Below, piece by piece: positions 1 to 5,562 of a DNA stretch of 9,083 nt. The stretch's first letter is position 1. Every line of letters begins with the position of its first letter. A model generated the notes under the pieces. That model saw nothing but the letters and a program-made list of their open reading frames with translations, did not search any database and was not told the origin of the DNA. The stretch comes from an uncultured Verrucomicrobiota bacterium (GTDB lineage: Bacteria > Verrucomicrobiota > Verrucomicrobiia > Methylacidiphilales > Verrucolacustridaceae): assembly GCA_903905395.1 (NCBI GenBank), contig CAIVGD010000397.1:1-9083 (forward strand), in the 5' to 3' direction. The translations under genes were made by a program, and so were the position numbers.

Positions 1-251
1 CGGTGGGGGTGATTCTTTGGCGTGGGGAGGCAGGGACCTATGATCTTCTTATTTTGAGCCAGGTGATTTTGAGTCTTCAGTTGCCTTTTGCGGTGATTCC
101 CCTGATTTATTTCACCGGGCGGAAAGATTTGATGGGGGAGATGGTGACGAAGCCATTTTGGAAGATGGCGGCTTGGGGGGTGGCGACTTTACTGACGGGC
201 CTGAATGGGTGGCTGATCTACGAAACGATAGTAGGATGGATATCGGCATGA
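1..251 (+). CDS. mntH: Nramp-family divalent metal ion transporter, C-terminal end (partial)
   Basis: This is the last 82 codons of a gene that begins left of the window; the frame is open to the edge. Nramp proteins are proton-coupled inner-membrane importers of Mn2+ and Fe2+. The visible part has two hydrophobic stretches. The first contains SQVILSLQLPFAVIPLI, which matches the well-conserved late transmembrane helix of the family (a Q-x-P-F/L-A pattern in TM10). After a short polar loop with a basic patch (FTGRKDLMGE), the second, MAAWGVATLLTGLNGW, would be the final helix. The metal-binding DPGN and MPH motifs would lie upstream and cannot be seen. The stop overlaps the ATG of the universal stress protein gene by 4 bases, so the two are probably translationally coupled. 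Family assignment rests on this C-terminal signature only; whether the protein prefers manganese or iron cannot be told. Confidence 0.85.
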   Translation, partial: VGVILWRGEAGTYDLLILSQVILSLQLPFAVIPLIYFTGRKDLMGEMVTKPFWKMAAWGVATLLTGLNGWLIYETIVGWISA

Positions 252-688
252 ATAGGAGCCTGTATCAAAAGATTTTAGTTCCGCTGGAGGGAACCGAACA
301 CGACAAGAGTATTCTACGGCACGTTCAGAAGCTGGCTCAGACGCATGGGAGCGAACTGATTCTGATTCATATCGCTGATGGATGGTCCGCGCGTTTCTAC
401 GGGGAGGAGAGTGATTCCAAGGAGGTGAGGGAGGACCGGGAGTATTTGGAAAAATGCGCGAAGCAAATGAGGAGAAAGGGCATTCCGACGACGTGGCGAC
501 TGGGGTACGGCAAGCCGGGACCGGAGTTGGTGAGGGCGGTGAAAGAGACGGGTTGTGATTTGGTGGCGATGACGACGCATGGTCATCGTTGGATGGAGGA
601 CGTGTTGTTTGGGAGCGCGTCGAGCGAAGTGCGGCACTCGGTGAATATTCCGGTATTGCTTCTTCGCACCGACCAGAAGAAGTGTTGA
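248..688 (+). CDS. Universal stress protein (UspA family), single domain
   Basis: This 146-residue protein has the length and layout of a single Usp domain, a cytoplasmic alpha/beta fold that often binds ATP. The N-terminal strand KILVPLEGTE (residues 8-17) matches the usual KILVPvDGS start, with Glu in place of the common Asp. The nucleotide-binding signature near the C-terminus reads TTHG-x9-GS (H111, G112, G122, S123). This is the usual G-x2-G-x9-G(S/T) pattern with the first Gly replaced by Thr, a frequent variant. It ends with the typical VNIPVLLLR strand. The ATG at 248 was preferred over upstream in-frame starts because it overlaps the transporter stop as ATGA and precedes the conserved strand directly; AGGA at 233-236 is a possible, rather distant ribosome site. 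The coupling to an Nramp gene suggests a regulatory or stress role linked to metal uptake, which is inference. Confidence 0.88.
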   Translation: MNRSLYQKILVPLEGTEHDKSILRHVQKLAQTHGSELILIHIADGWSARFYGEESDSKEVREDREYLEKCAKQMRRKGIPTTWRLGYGKPGPELVRAVKETGCDLVAMTTHGHRWMEDVLFGSASSEVRHSVNIPVLLLRTDQKKC

Positions 689-1401
689 AAGTTCTGCTGA
701 TCGGGGTGGATTTAGCCTGGGGGGAGAAAAAGCACGACGGGGTTTGCTTGTTGAAGTGGGGAGGGAAAAGAGGGGAAGTCGTCGGTTTTGGGTATCCGCA
801 AGGGGATCGGGAGTTGATGGAGTTGTTAAGGGAAAGAAGCCGTGGGTATCGGTCTGTTTTTGTCGCGGTGGATGCACCGATCGTTTGCCCCAACAGGACG
901 GGAACGAGACCGGTAGATCGGTTGACGCACCGGATGTTCCACCGGGAGCACGCGGCGTGTCATCCGGCGAACTCGACGAAGTGCCCACGGCCCCCGCGTC
1001 TGGCCCGGCTTATGCAAAGAACCGGATTTCAGGTGGGGTGGGAAACCAGCGTTGGAAAAAAGACTGTGACCGAAGTGTATCCGCATCCGGCTATGGTGCG
1101 GATGTTTGGGCTTTCAAGGATTGTGAAATATAAGAAAGGAAAGGTGGTGGAGCGGAGGAAGGAGTTTGTGAGATTGCAAAAACTGATGAGAAAGATGCTT
1201 CGGGAAAAGTTCGCCAAGGTGAAGATCGGGGAGGAGGTGAGGCAGTTGCTACAAGAGCCCTGGTCGAAACCGGTGGAAGATAAAACGGATGCGCTGTTCT
1301 GTGCGCTGATCGGGTTATGGCACTGGATGCATCAGGGCCGAAAAAGCGAAGTAATCGGGGACAGGAGGACGGGATTTATTTTACTGCCGGAATCTCGGTA
1401 G
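682..1401 (+). CDS. DUF429 family protein, predicted RNase H-like fold
   Basis: About 239 residues with the pattern of the DUF429 family, whose members are predicted to have an RNase H-like fold and have no settled function. The motifs appear in order: GVDLAW at the N-terminus (D10), VAVDAP (D64), a cysteine- and arginine-rich middle with a repeated CP, TEVYPHPAM (E131), DKTDALFCAL (D200, D203), and GFILLP near the end. The acidic residues at these places are those expected to form an active centre if it is a nuclease; that is inference. The start is either GTG at 682 or TTG at 685, both overlapping the end of the universal stress protein gene (7 or 4 bases); anything later would cut into the first strand. 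The 3' end overlaps the convergent minus-strand gene by 26 bases. It probably shares a transcript with the transporter and stress protein genes, but no functional link is known to me. Confidence 0.8.
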   Translation: MLKVLLIGVDLAWGEKKHDGVCLLKWGGKRGEVVGFGYPQGDRELMELLRERSRGYRSVFVAVDAPIVCPNRTGTRPVDRLTHRMFHREHAACHPANSTKCPRPPRLARLMQRTGFQVGWETSVGKKTVTEVYPHPAMVRMFGLSRIVKYKKGKVVERRKEFVRLQKLMRKMLREKFAKVKIGEEVRQLLQEPWSKPVEDKTDALFCALIGLWHWMHQGRKSEVIGDRRTGFILLPESR

Positions 1402-1705
1402 ACATACAGATATCGCGCCAACCTGGAAAGGTCCAGGCGTTAGGGAAGTCGCGGCACTGTTGGGGTTTGACGGGTTGGATCCGGCAATCTTGGCCTTCGA
1501 GGAAGATGCAGGCACCGTCGGGTTGCTCGATCAAGGCGAGGCCATTGCGTTTTGGTCGGAGGCGGGTGTGCTTCTCGATGAAATCGCGCTCCTCCATGCC
1601 GAGAAACTTGGAAATATCGGTGATCTCCAGTTCGGTAACCTTGACGAAGCCCGGCCAGCGGCAGCAGTTCGTGCAGCGTTGGCAGAGATATTTTGTAAGG
1701 GGCAT
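1376..1705 (-). CDS. YkgJ-type cysteine-cluster (zinc/iron-chelating) protein
   Basis: This 109-residue protein belongs to the YkgJ / UPF0153-like family, named for a predicted metal-chelating cysteine cluster. The first cluster is C8-x2-C11-x2-CC (14,15). It is followed by a hydrophobic middle with VTELEITDISKFLGM, the usual helical segment of this family. The second set is C66 in DGACIFL, C74 in the DCRIQPVKPQQC stretch, C84 in QCRDFP, and C100 near the end. The spacing and the C-x7-C-x9-C-RDFP arrangement are characteristic. The ATG at 1705 sits only seven residues before the first cysteine, so no longer start is needed; no clear Shine-Dalgarno is visible upstream. It is the only minus-strand gene in the window, tail-to-tail with DUF429 and divergent from the mutase gene. 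The role is unknown; binding of Zn or Fe is predicted from family only. Confidence 0.85.
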   Translation of the reverse strand: MPLTKYLCQRCTNCCRWPGFVKVTELEITDISKFLGMEERDFIEKHTRLRPKRNGLALIEQPDGACIFLEGQDCRIQPVKPQQCRDFPNAWTFPGWRDICMSTEIPAVK

Positions 1706-1722
1706 GGAAATCAGGGTAATTC

Positions 1723-1736
1723 GGAATGCGGAATGC
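1723..1736. repeat. Tandem pair of GGAATGC
   Basis: Two perfect, directly adjacent copies of the heptamer GGAATGC lie in the 140-base gap between the divergent ykgJ-like and mutase genes. The copy number is too low to call a satellite. It may be a remnant of a short intergenic repeat or chance. The rest of the gap holds GTTTAAAC at 1744-1751 and the mutase ribosome site AGAAAGGA at 1833-1840, but no convincing promoter pair. Confidence 0.3.
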
Positions 1737-1845
1737 GAAAGCGTGTTTAAACGTGGGATTTGGGGTGGGAAGGGGTGTAAGGAGCGAGCGAATCTTCCGA
1801 TGGGAATCTCGCCCGCGGATCATGGAATGGGTAGAAAGGAGTCCC

Positions 1846-3783
1846 ATGAGAAATGATCTCGCAGAGAAGGTGGGAGGGGCGATGCAAGCAGGCCAGCTCT
1901 CGGTCGAATCGGGCGGAAATATTCTGAAAATGTTGTCGAACCAATCGGAGAGCTCCTATATCCGGGCGAGTCTGGCTTTTTTGGTGCAGGGGGGGGAGTG
2001 GGCGGAGTTGAACAACCGGTTTTTCAGAACATTGGCTTTTGGGACGGGAGGTTTGAGGGGGCGGACGATAGGTCAGGTGGTGACCGAGGCAGAAAAAGGG
2101 AAACCGACGGCGCTGGGTCGGCCCGAGTTTCCGGCGGCGGGGACCAACTGCATGAACTACGAGAACGTGGCCCGGGCGACGGAGGGGCTGGTGAATTATT
2201 TAAAAAAGAACTTCAAGGGAGAGGCAGCTAAGGTGGTGTTCGCCCATGACACGCGGTTTTTTTCGAAGGAATTTACCGAACTGGCGGCGCGGACTGTGGC
2301 TGCGGCGGGTGGGACGGCTTATCTCTTTGCGGAAGATCGGTCAACGCCCGAGCTTTCGTTTGCGGTTCGCCATTTGGGAGCGCAAGCGGGGGTGGAAGTG
2401 ACGGCGAGTCACAACCCGTCGCACGACAACGGGTACAAAGTATATTTCTCCGATGGGGCGCAGATTGTGGAACCGCACGCCTCGGGGATTATTGGGGAGG
2501 TGGGAGCGGTGAGGGAACCGAACGTGAATCCGCAAGCGAAGGATGGCGGCAAAGTCGTCGTATTGGGTCCCGAGGTGGATGAGGCGTATCTCCTCGCCCT
2601 GCGCGAGTTGATACTGGAAGAGGAGATGTTGAAAAACGAGGGGGCTAATTTGCGGGTGGTATTTTCTCCTCTGCATGGAACGGGAGTGCGGATTGTGCCG
2701 ACCTTGTTGGAGCGGGCGGGCGTGAAGGTTTCTTTGGTGAAGGATCAGGCGGTGGGTGATGGAAGGTTTCCGACGGTCAAGTCACCGAATCCGGAAAATG
2801 GGGAGGCCTTGGCGATGGGGATTGATCAGGCGAATAGGGCGAAGGCGGATTTGGTGGTGGCGACGGATCCGGACGCGGATCGGATGGGGGTGGCGGTGAG
2901 GGATGGAACCGGCAATTACCAACTGCTTACCGGGAACCAGATCGGGTCATTGTTGGCGTCGTATCGGATCGAGCGGATGAGGGCGAAGGGTTGGATCCGA
3001 TCCGGTGATGAAAAAAGCTGTTGTCTCATCAAAACTTTTGTGACGACCGACCTGCAAAAGGAGATGGCGAACTCGGCGGGGATGAAGTGTGTGGAGACGT
3101 TGACGGGGTTCAAATATATCGGGGCGAAGCTTGGGATTTATGAAAAAAAGGCGGGCGGGCGGGGGAAGGTGACTGCGGAAGAGTGGAGAAGGAAGCGGAT
3201 TGAGCAGAGCACCTTTTTTGTTTTTGGAGGGGAGGAGAGTTACGGGTACAGCGGGGGGGATTTCGTCCGGGACAAAGATGCGAACGGGGCGGCTTTGATG
3301 TTGGTGGAAGTGGCGGCGTGGGCCAAGTCGCACGGGCGAAACTTACTCGAGGAGATGGATCAAATTTATCGGAAGCATGGGCTATATTTGGAAAAACTGG
3401 GGACGATGGAGATGCCGGGGGCGGAAGGGGCGAAGCAGATCGCGCGAGCGGTGGAGAGTTATCAGAAAAGTCCACCGAAGGAGTGGGGCAACCGGAAGGT
3501 TCTGGGGGTGCAGGATTATGAGAAAGGCACGCATCGGGATGTGGACGGGGAGGAGATTCCCAAGGAAAAGATGCTGATGTTTGATTTGGGTAACGGATTT
3601 CGAGTGGCGGTGAGGGCGTCGGGCACCGAACCGAAGATGAAGTGTTACTTTTTCGGAAAGCGGAAGGTGGGACCCCAGGAGGACTTGGCGAAGGCCAAAA
3701 AAGAGCTGACCAAGGAGTTGGATCTGCTTTGGGATTGGACGCGAGCGGATGTGGAGAAGCGTGCCGGGGGAGGCGGGAATTGA
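1846..3783 (+). CDS. Phospho-sugar mutase (phosphoglucomutase/phosphomannomutase, PgcA/PGM2-like)
   Basis: A 645-residue alpha-D-phosphohexomutase, which interconverts sugar 1- and 6-phosphates through a phosphoserine intermediate in the cytoplasm. All four signature loops are present: the phosphoserine loop TASHNP (186-191, Ser188), the metal loop DPDADR (341-346), the sugar-recognition loop GGEESYGY (461-468), and the phosphate-binding loop RASGTEP (590-596). GTGG in the N-terminal AFGTGGLRG stretch is also typical of the long PgcA/PGM2 branch. It is somewhat longer than usual for that branch, partly from a basic insert (GRGKVTAEEWRRKR) just before the sugar loop. The ATG at 1846 was chosen because AGAAAGGA lies 5 bases upstream; the frame is open back to 1726 but that extension has no family similarity. 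Its stop overlaps the TTG start of sufE. Whether glucose, mannose or pentose phosphate is preferred cannot be decided from sequence. Confidence 0.93.
   Translation: MRNDLAEKVGGAMQAGQLSVESGGNILKMLSNQSESSYIRASLAFLVQGGEWAELNNRFFRTLAFGTGGLRGRTIGQVVTEAEKGKPTALGRPEFPAAGTNCMNYENVARATEGLVNYLKKNFKGEAAKVVFAHDTRFFSKEFTELAARTVAAAGGTAYLFAEDRSTPELSFAVRHLGAQAGVEVTASHNPSHDNGYKVYFSDGAQIVEPHASGIIGEVGAVREPNVNPQAKDGGKVVVLGPEVDEAYLLALRELILEEEMLKNEGANLRVVFSPLHGTGVRIVPTLLERAGVKVSLVKDQAVGDGRFPTVKSPNPENGEALAMGIDQANRAKADLVVATDPDADRMGVAVRDGTGNYQLLTGNQIGSLLASYRIERMRAKGWIRSGDEKSCCLIKTFVTTDLQKEMANSAGMKCVETLTGFKYIGAKLGIYEKKAGGRGKVTAEEWRRKRIEQSTFFVFGGEESYGYSGGDFVRDKDANGAALMLVEVAAWAKSHGRNLLEEMDQIYRKHGLYLEKLGTMEMPGAEGAKQIARAVESYQKSPPKEWGNRKVLGVQDYEKGTHRDVDGEEIPKEKMLMFDLGNGFRVAVRASGTEPKMKCYFFGKRKVGPQEDLAKAKKELTKELDLLWDWTRADVEKRAGGGGN
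3769..3773 (+). promoter_or_regulatory. Ribosome binding site GGAGG fixing the TTG start of sufE
   Basis: GGAGG lies 6 bases before TTG at 3780, inside the last codons of the mutase gene. This strong, well-spaced site is why the rare TTG, overlapping the mutase stop as TTGA, is taken as the sufE start; no ATG or GTG is available in frame close to the beginning of the conserved domain. Confidence 0.7.
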
Positions 3784-4232
3784 GTTACCCGGAGAAACTG
3801 CAGCAGATTGTTTCGCTGTTCGAGCAACTGCCCGATGAGGAGAAGAGGGAGAGTCTGGTTTCCTATAGTCTGACGGCGAAATCATGCGAGCCGGCGGATG
3901 GGGAGAAGTTTGATTTGGAGGATGTGCGGAAGGATGAAGAGTGTGCCGACACGGTTGGTGTGTTTTTGAAAGTGGATGGGGAGGGGAAGAGTCACTTCCG
4001 GATGACATTGGGGCCGCAGGTACAGACTTTGACCAAAGCGATGGCGGCGATTTTGTGCAAAGGGCTGGAGGGGGTAAGGCCGAAGGAGGTGCTGGAGTTG
4101 GAGAGTGATTTTGTGGCGAAGATTGTCGGGGCGCAGTTGGTTAGGGTGAGGAGTCAGACGACGTACTATATTCTCTCGCGAATGAAGGGGATTTGTAAGG
4201 TGTGGTCGGATAGGGAACGCGCGAAATTGTAA
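3780..4232 (+). CDS. sufE: SufE-family sulfur acceptor for cysteine desulfurase
   Basis: A 150-residue SufE-like protein. SufE takes persulfide sulfur from the cysteine desulfurase SufS and passes it to the SufBCD scaffold. The N-terminal part YPEKLQQIVSLFEQLPD is the family's first helix (regularly P-x-K-x3-I-x2-F). The acceptor cysteine is placed at C55 in DEECADTVGVFLKV, which aligns with the G-C-Q-S-Q-V-W loop of E. coli SufE. The tail has the expected GLEGVRPKEVLEL and the final LVRVRSQTTYYILSRMKG helix. C36 (in AKSCEP) and C91 (AILCKG) are extra cysteines. It begins with TTG, overlapping the mutase stop by 4 bases, so it is made from the mutase transcript. It ends 126 bases before the regulator that opens the main suf operon, so the two units may be separately controlled. 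All five Ile codons are ATT, unlike the suf operon next door. Confidence 0.87.
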   Translation: MSYPEKLQQIVSLFEQLPDEEKRESLVSYSLTAKSCEPADGEKFDLEDVRKDEECADTVGVFLKVDGEGKSHFRMTLGPQVQTLTKAMAAILCKGLEGVRPKEVLELESDFVAKIVGAQLVRVRSQTTYYILSRMKGICKVWSDRERAKL

Positions 4233-4293
4233 ATCCCGACCTCTGACCCAGCGGAATATGTTGGTGGATAGGGTTTTGTATGAAGATTTCAGA

Positions 4294-4312
4294 GTTAGAT
4301 CTATGATCTCAC
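4294..4312. promoter_or_regulatory. Imperfect dyad upstream of the suf promoter, possible second operator
   Basis: The sequence reads GTTAGATC-TAT-GATCTCAC: two 8-base arms that match as inverted repeats at 7 of 8 positions around a 3-base centre. The inner AGATC/GATCT arms are perfect. It ends 9 bases before the proposed -35 box, a place where an activator or second repressor could bind. It does not resemble the 7-1-7 palindrome downstream, so a different protein would be expected. It may be chance; no binding factor can be named. Confidence 0.3.
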
Positions 4313-4321
4313 AGTTTTAAT

Positions 4322-4349
4322 TTGACTTAGAATAATTCTAAACAATACT
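4322..4349 (+). promoter_or_regulatory. Promoter of the regulator-suf operon (sigma-70 type)
   Basis: A -35 box TTGACT (4322-4327, 5 of 6 to consensus) and a -10 box AATACT (4344-4349, 4 of 6) are 16 bases apart. It is the only good promoter in the 4233-4358 gap. Transcription would begin near 4355-4357, only a few bases before the ATG at 4359. The mRNA would be leaderless or nearly so if that ATG is used. The 7-1-7 palindrome occupies the spacer. This placement fits repression by blocking RNA polymerase. Confidence 0.6.
4327..4341. promoter_or_regulatory. Fur/PerR-type operator, perfect 7-1-7 palindrome
   Basis: TTAGAATAATTCTAA is a perfect inverted repeat with 7-base arms around a single A. 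It matches the known 7-1-7 PerR box TTATAATNATTATAA except for the G/C pair at the fourth place of each arm, and resembles the Fur box core less closely. It lies inside the promoter spacer and 18 bases before the start of a PerR-like gene. Autoregulation by that protein is the simple reading. No second copy was seen elsewhere in the window. Confidence 0.7.
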
Positions 4350-4354
4350 TGCGG

Positions 4355-4368
4355 GCTGATGAATCAGC
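4355..4368. promoter_or_regulatory. 14-base palindrome over the regulator's start codon
   Basis: GCTGAT-GA-ATCAGC has two perfect 6-base arms around a 2-base centre and spans the ATG at 4359-4361. It could be an additional protein-binding site at the transcription start. As RNA it could form only a weak hairpin, since a 2-base loop is too tight. Chance cannot be excluded. Confidence 0.3.
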
Positions 4369-4796
4369 TAAAACAGATGGACCGGGGTGCATTGAGCGAT
4401 GCGCTCGGTCACTCGGGTCATAGAACAACGCCCCAGCGTGAAACGGTTTTCGGTGTTCTCCTGGATGACCGGGATCATCCCACGGCCGACGAAGTCTATA
4501 CCCGCACCAAGTCGCGCATGCCCTCCATCTCGATGGCCACGGTCTACAATTGCCTGGAGGCGCTCGTTTCCTGTGGGCTGGTCAAACAGGTGAACATCGA
4601 ACGAGAACCGACCCGATACTGCCCGAACCTCTCGCCGCACGCTCACTTTCATTGCCGGGAAACGGGGAGGGTCTATGATGTACCCGTGCCGGATGGGATG
4701 ATGCAGAATTTAGCCAAGATGTTGTCGGGCGAATACAGCGCCGACTCGGTGGAACTCGTTTTCCGAGGGCATTTGGCAAAAGGACAAGAAAAATGA
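4359..4796 (+). CDS. PerR/Fur-family metal-dependent transcriptional repressor with altered metal sites
   Basis: A 145-residue Fur-family protein that aligns with Bacillus subtilis PerR almost without gaps at an offset of +3. The N-terminal winged helix (about 1-85) has RTTPQRETVF (22-31), HPTADEVY (40-47) and the recognition helix SMATVYNCL (58-66). The PerR regulatory metal ligands map as H37 to H40, H91 to H94, H93 to H96 and D104 to D107, all kept. PerR Asp85, however, is Cys88 here (TRYCPN). Of the four structural-zinc cysteines only the first is present (C99). The second is T102 (CRETG), and the C-terminal C-x2-C pair is absent. It is the first gene of the suf operon and its stop overlaps the sufC ATG by 4 bases. 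It probably represses its own operon through the palindrome at 4327-4341 and senses iron, peroxide or cluster demand; the signal is inference. A second ATG at 4377 is possible. Confidence 0.9.
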   Translation: MNQLKQMDRGALSDALGHSGHRTTPQRETVFGVLLDDRDHPTADEVYTRTKSRMPSISMATVYNCLEALVSCGLVKQVNIEREPTRYCPNLSPHAHFHCRETGRVYDVPVPDGMMQNLAKMLSGEYSADSVELVFRGHLAKGQEK

Positions 4797-5548
4797 AGAA
4801 CACACTCGAAATCAAAGGACTGAAAGCCGGAATTGGGGAAAAGGAGATTCTCCACGGACTGAACCTCACCGTGCCCAAGGGGGAGGTGCACGCGATCATG
4901 GGCAAGAACGGCTCGGGCAAGAGCACCCTCGCCAAGGTCATGGCCGGACATCACGATTATGAGGTCAGAGGCGGGGATGTGCTTCTCGATGGGGAAAGCA
5001 TTCTCGGGCTGGCTCCCGACGTGCGGGCTCGGACCGGGCTGTTTCTTGCCTTCCAGTACCCGAGCGAAATTCCAGGGGTGACCATCGCCAATTTCATGCG
5101 GGCCGCGCTCAATGCCCGCCGGGCCGAGGGGGAGGAGATCGACGCGGTGGAATATTATAACGAACTCTACCAAAAAATGGATCTGCTGAAGATCGACCGC
5201 TCATTCACTTCCCGTTCAGTGAACGACGGCTTCTCCGGCGGGGAAAAGAAACGCAACGAGATCCTGCAGATGGCGATGCTTGGGCCGAAGTATGCGGTGC
5301 TAGATGAGACCGATTCGGGCTTGGACATCGATGCGCTCAAGGTGGTCTCCCACGGGGTGAACAGCCTGCGGGGTCCCAATCTGGGCATTCTCGTCATCAC
5401 CCACTATCAACGCCTTTTGGATTACATCGTGCCCGACGTGGTCCACGTGATGGCCGCGGGGCGGATTGTGAAAAGCGGTCCGAAAGAATTGGCTCTAGAG
5501 ATGGAAAAGAAGGGTTACGACTGGGTGGAAACCCCTGTCCCCGCCTGA
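4793..5548 (+). CDS. sufC: SufC, ABC-type ATPase of the SufBCD complex
   Basis: This 251-residue protein is a full-length SufC, the soluble ATPase that drives conformational change in the SufB-SufD scaffold during iron-sulfur cluster assembly. It has Walker A GKNGSGKST (37-45), a Q-loop at Q88 in AFQYP, the ABC signature FSGGEKKR (147-154), Walker B AVLDE (168-172) followed by TDSGLDID, which is diagnostic for SufC, and the switch histidine H204 in ITHYQRLL. PSEIPGV after the Q-loop is also typical of SufC. There are no membrane segments. The start ATG overlaps the regulator stop as ATGA, and sufB follows after 14 bases. Translational coupling to the regulator suggests that regulator and ATPase are made in related amounts. 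Confidence 0.97.
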   Translation: MKNTLEIKGLKAGIGEKEILHGLNLTVPKGEVHAIMGKNGSGKSTLAKVMAGHHDYEVRGGDVLLDGESILGLAPDVRARTGLFLAFQYPSEIPGVTIANFMRAALNARRAEGEEIDAVEYYNELYQKMDLLKIDRSFTSRSVNDGFSGGEKKRNEILQMAMLGPKYAVLDETDSGLDIDALKVVSHGVNSLRGPNLGILVITHYQRLLDYIVPDVVHVMAAGRIVKSGPKELALEMEKKGYDWVETPVPA

Positions 5549-5562
5549 AAGGAACCGGAGCC

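Noticed and set aside
189..988. Long minus-strand open frames (189-893 and 314-988)
   Set aside because: Their products are rich in Pro, Ser, Arg and His with no domain, as expected opposite G-rich coding sequence; they lie antisense to the stress protein and DUF429 genes.
1460..1750. Plus-strand open frame of 96 codons
   Set aside because: It is antisense to the YkgJ-type gene, whose ordered cysteine motifs make the minus strand the coding one.
1726..1845. Upstream start for the mutase gene
   Set aside because: The added 40 residues have no family similarity and no ribosome site, while ATG 1846 has AGAAAGGA 5 bases upstream.
3382..4008. Minus-strand open frame of 208 codons
   Set aside because: It is antisense to the mutase and sufE and its product is a low-complexity His/Pro/Ser-rich shadow.
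4233..4293. Rho-independent terminator after sufE
   Set aside because: I found no GC-rich hairpin followed by a T run; transcription may continue into the next operon.
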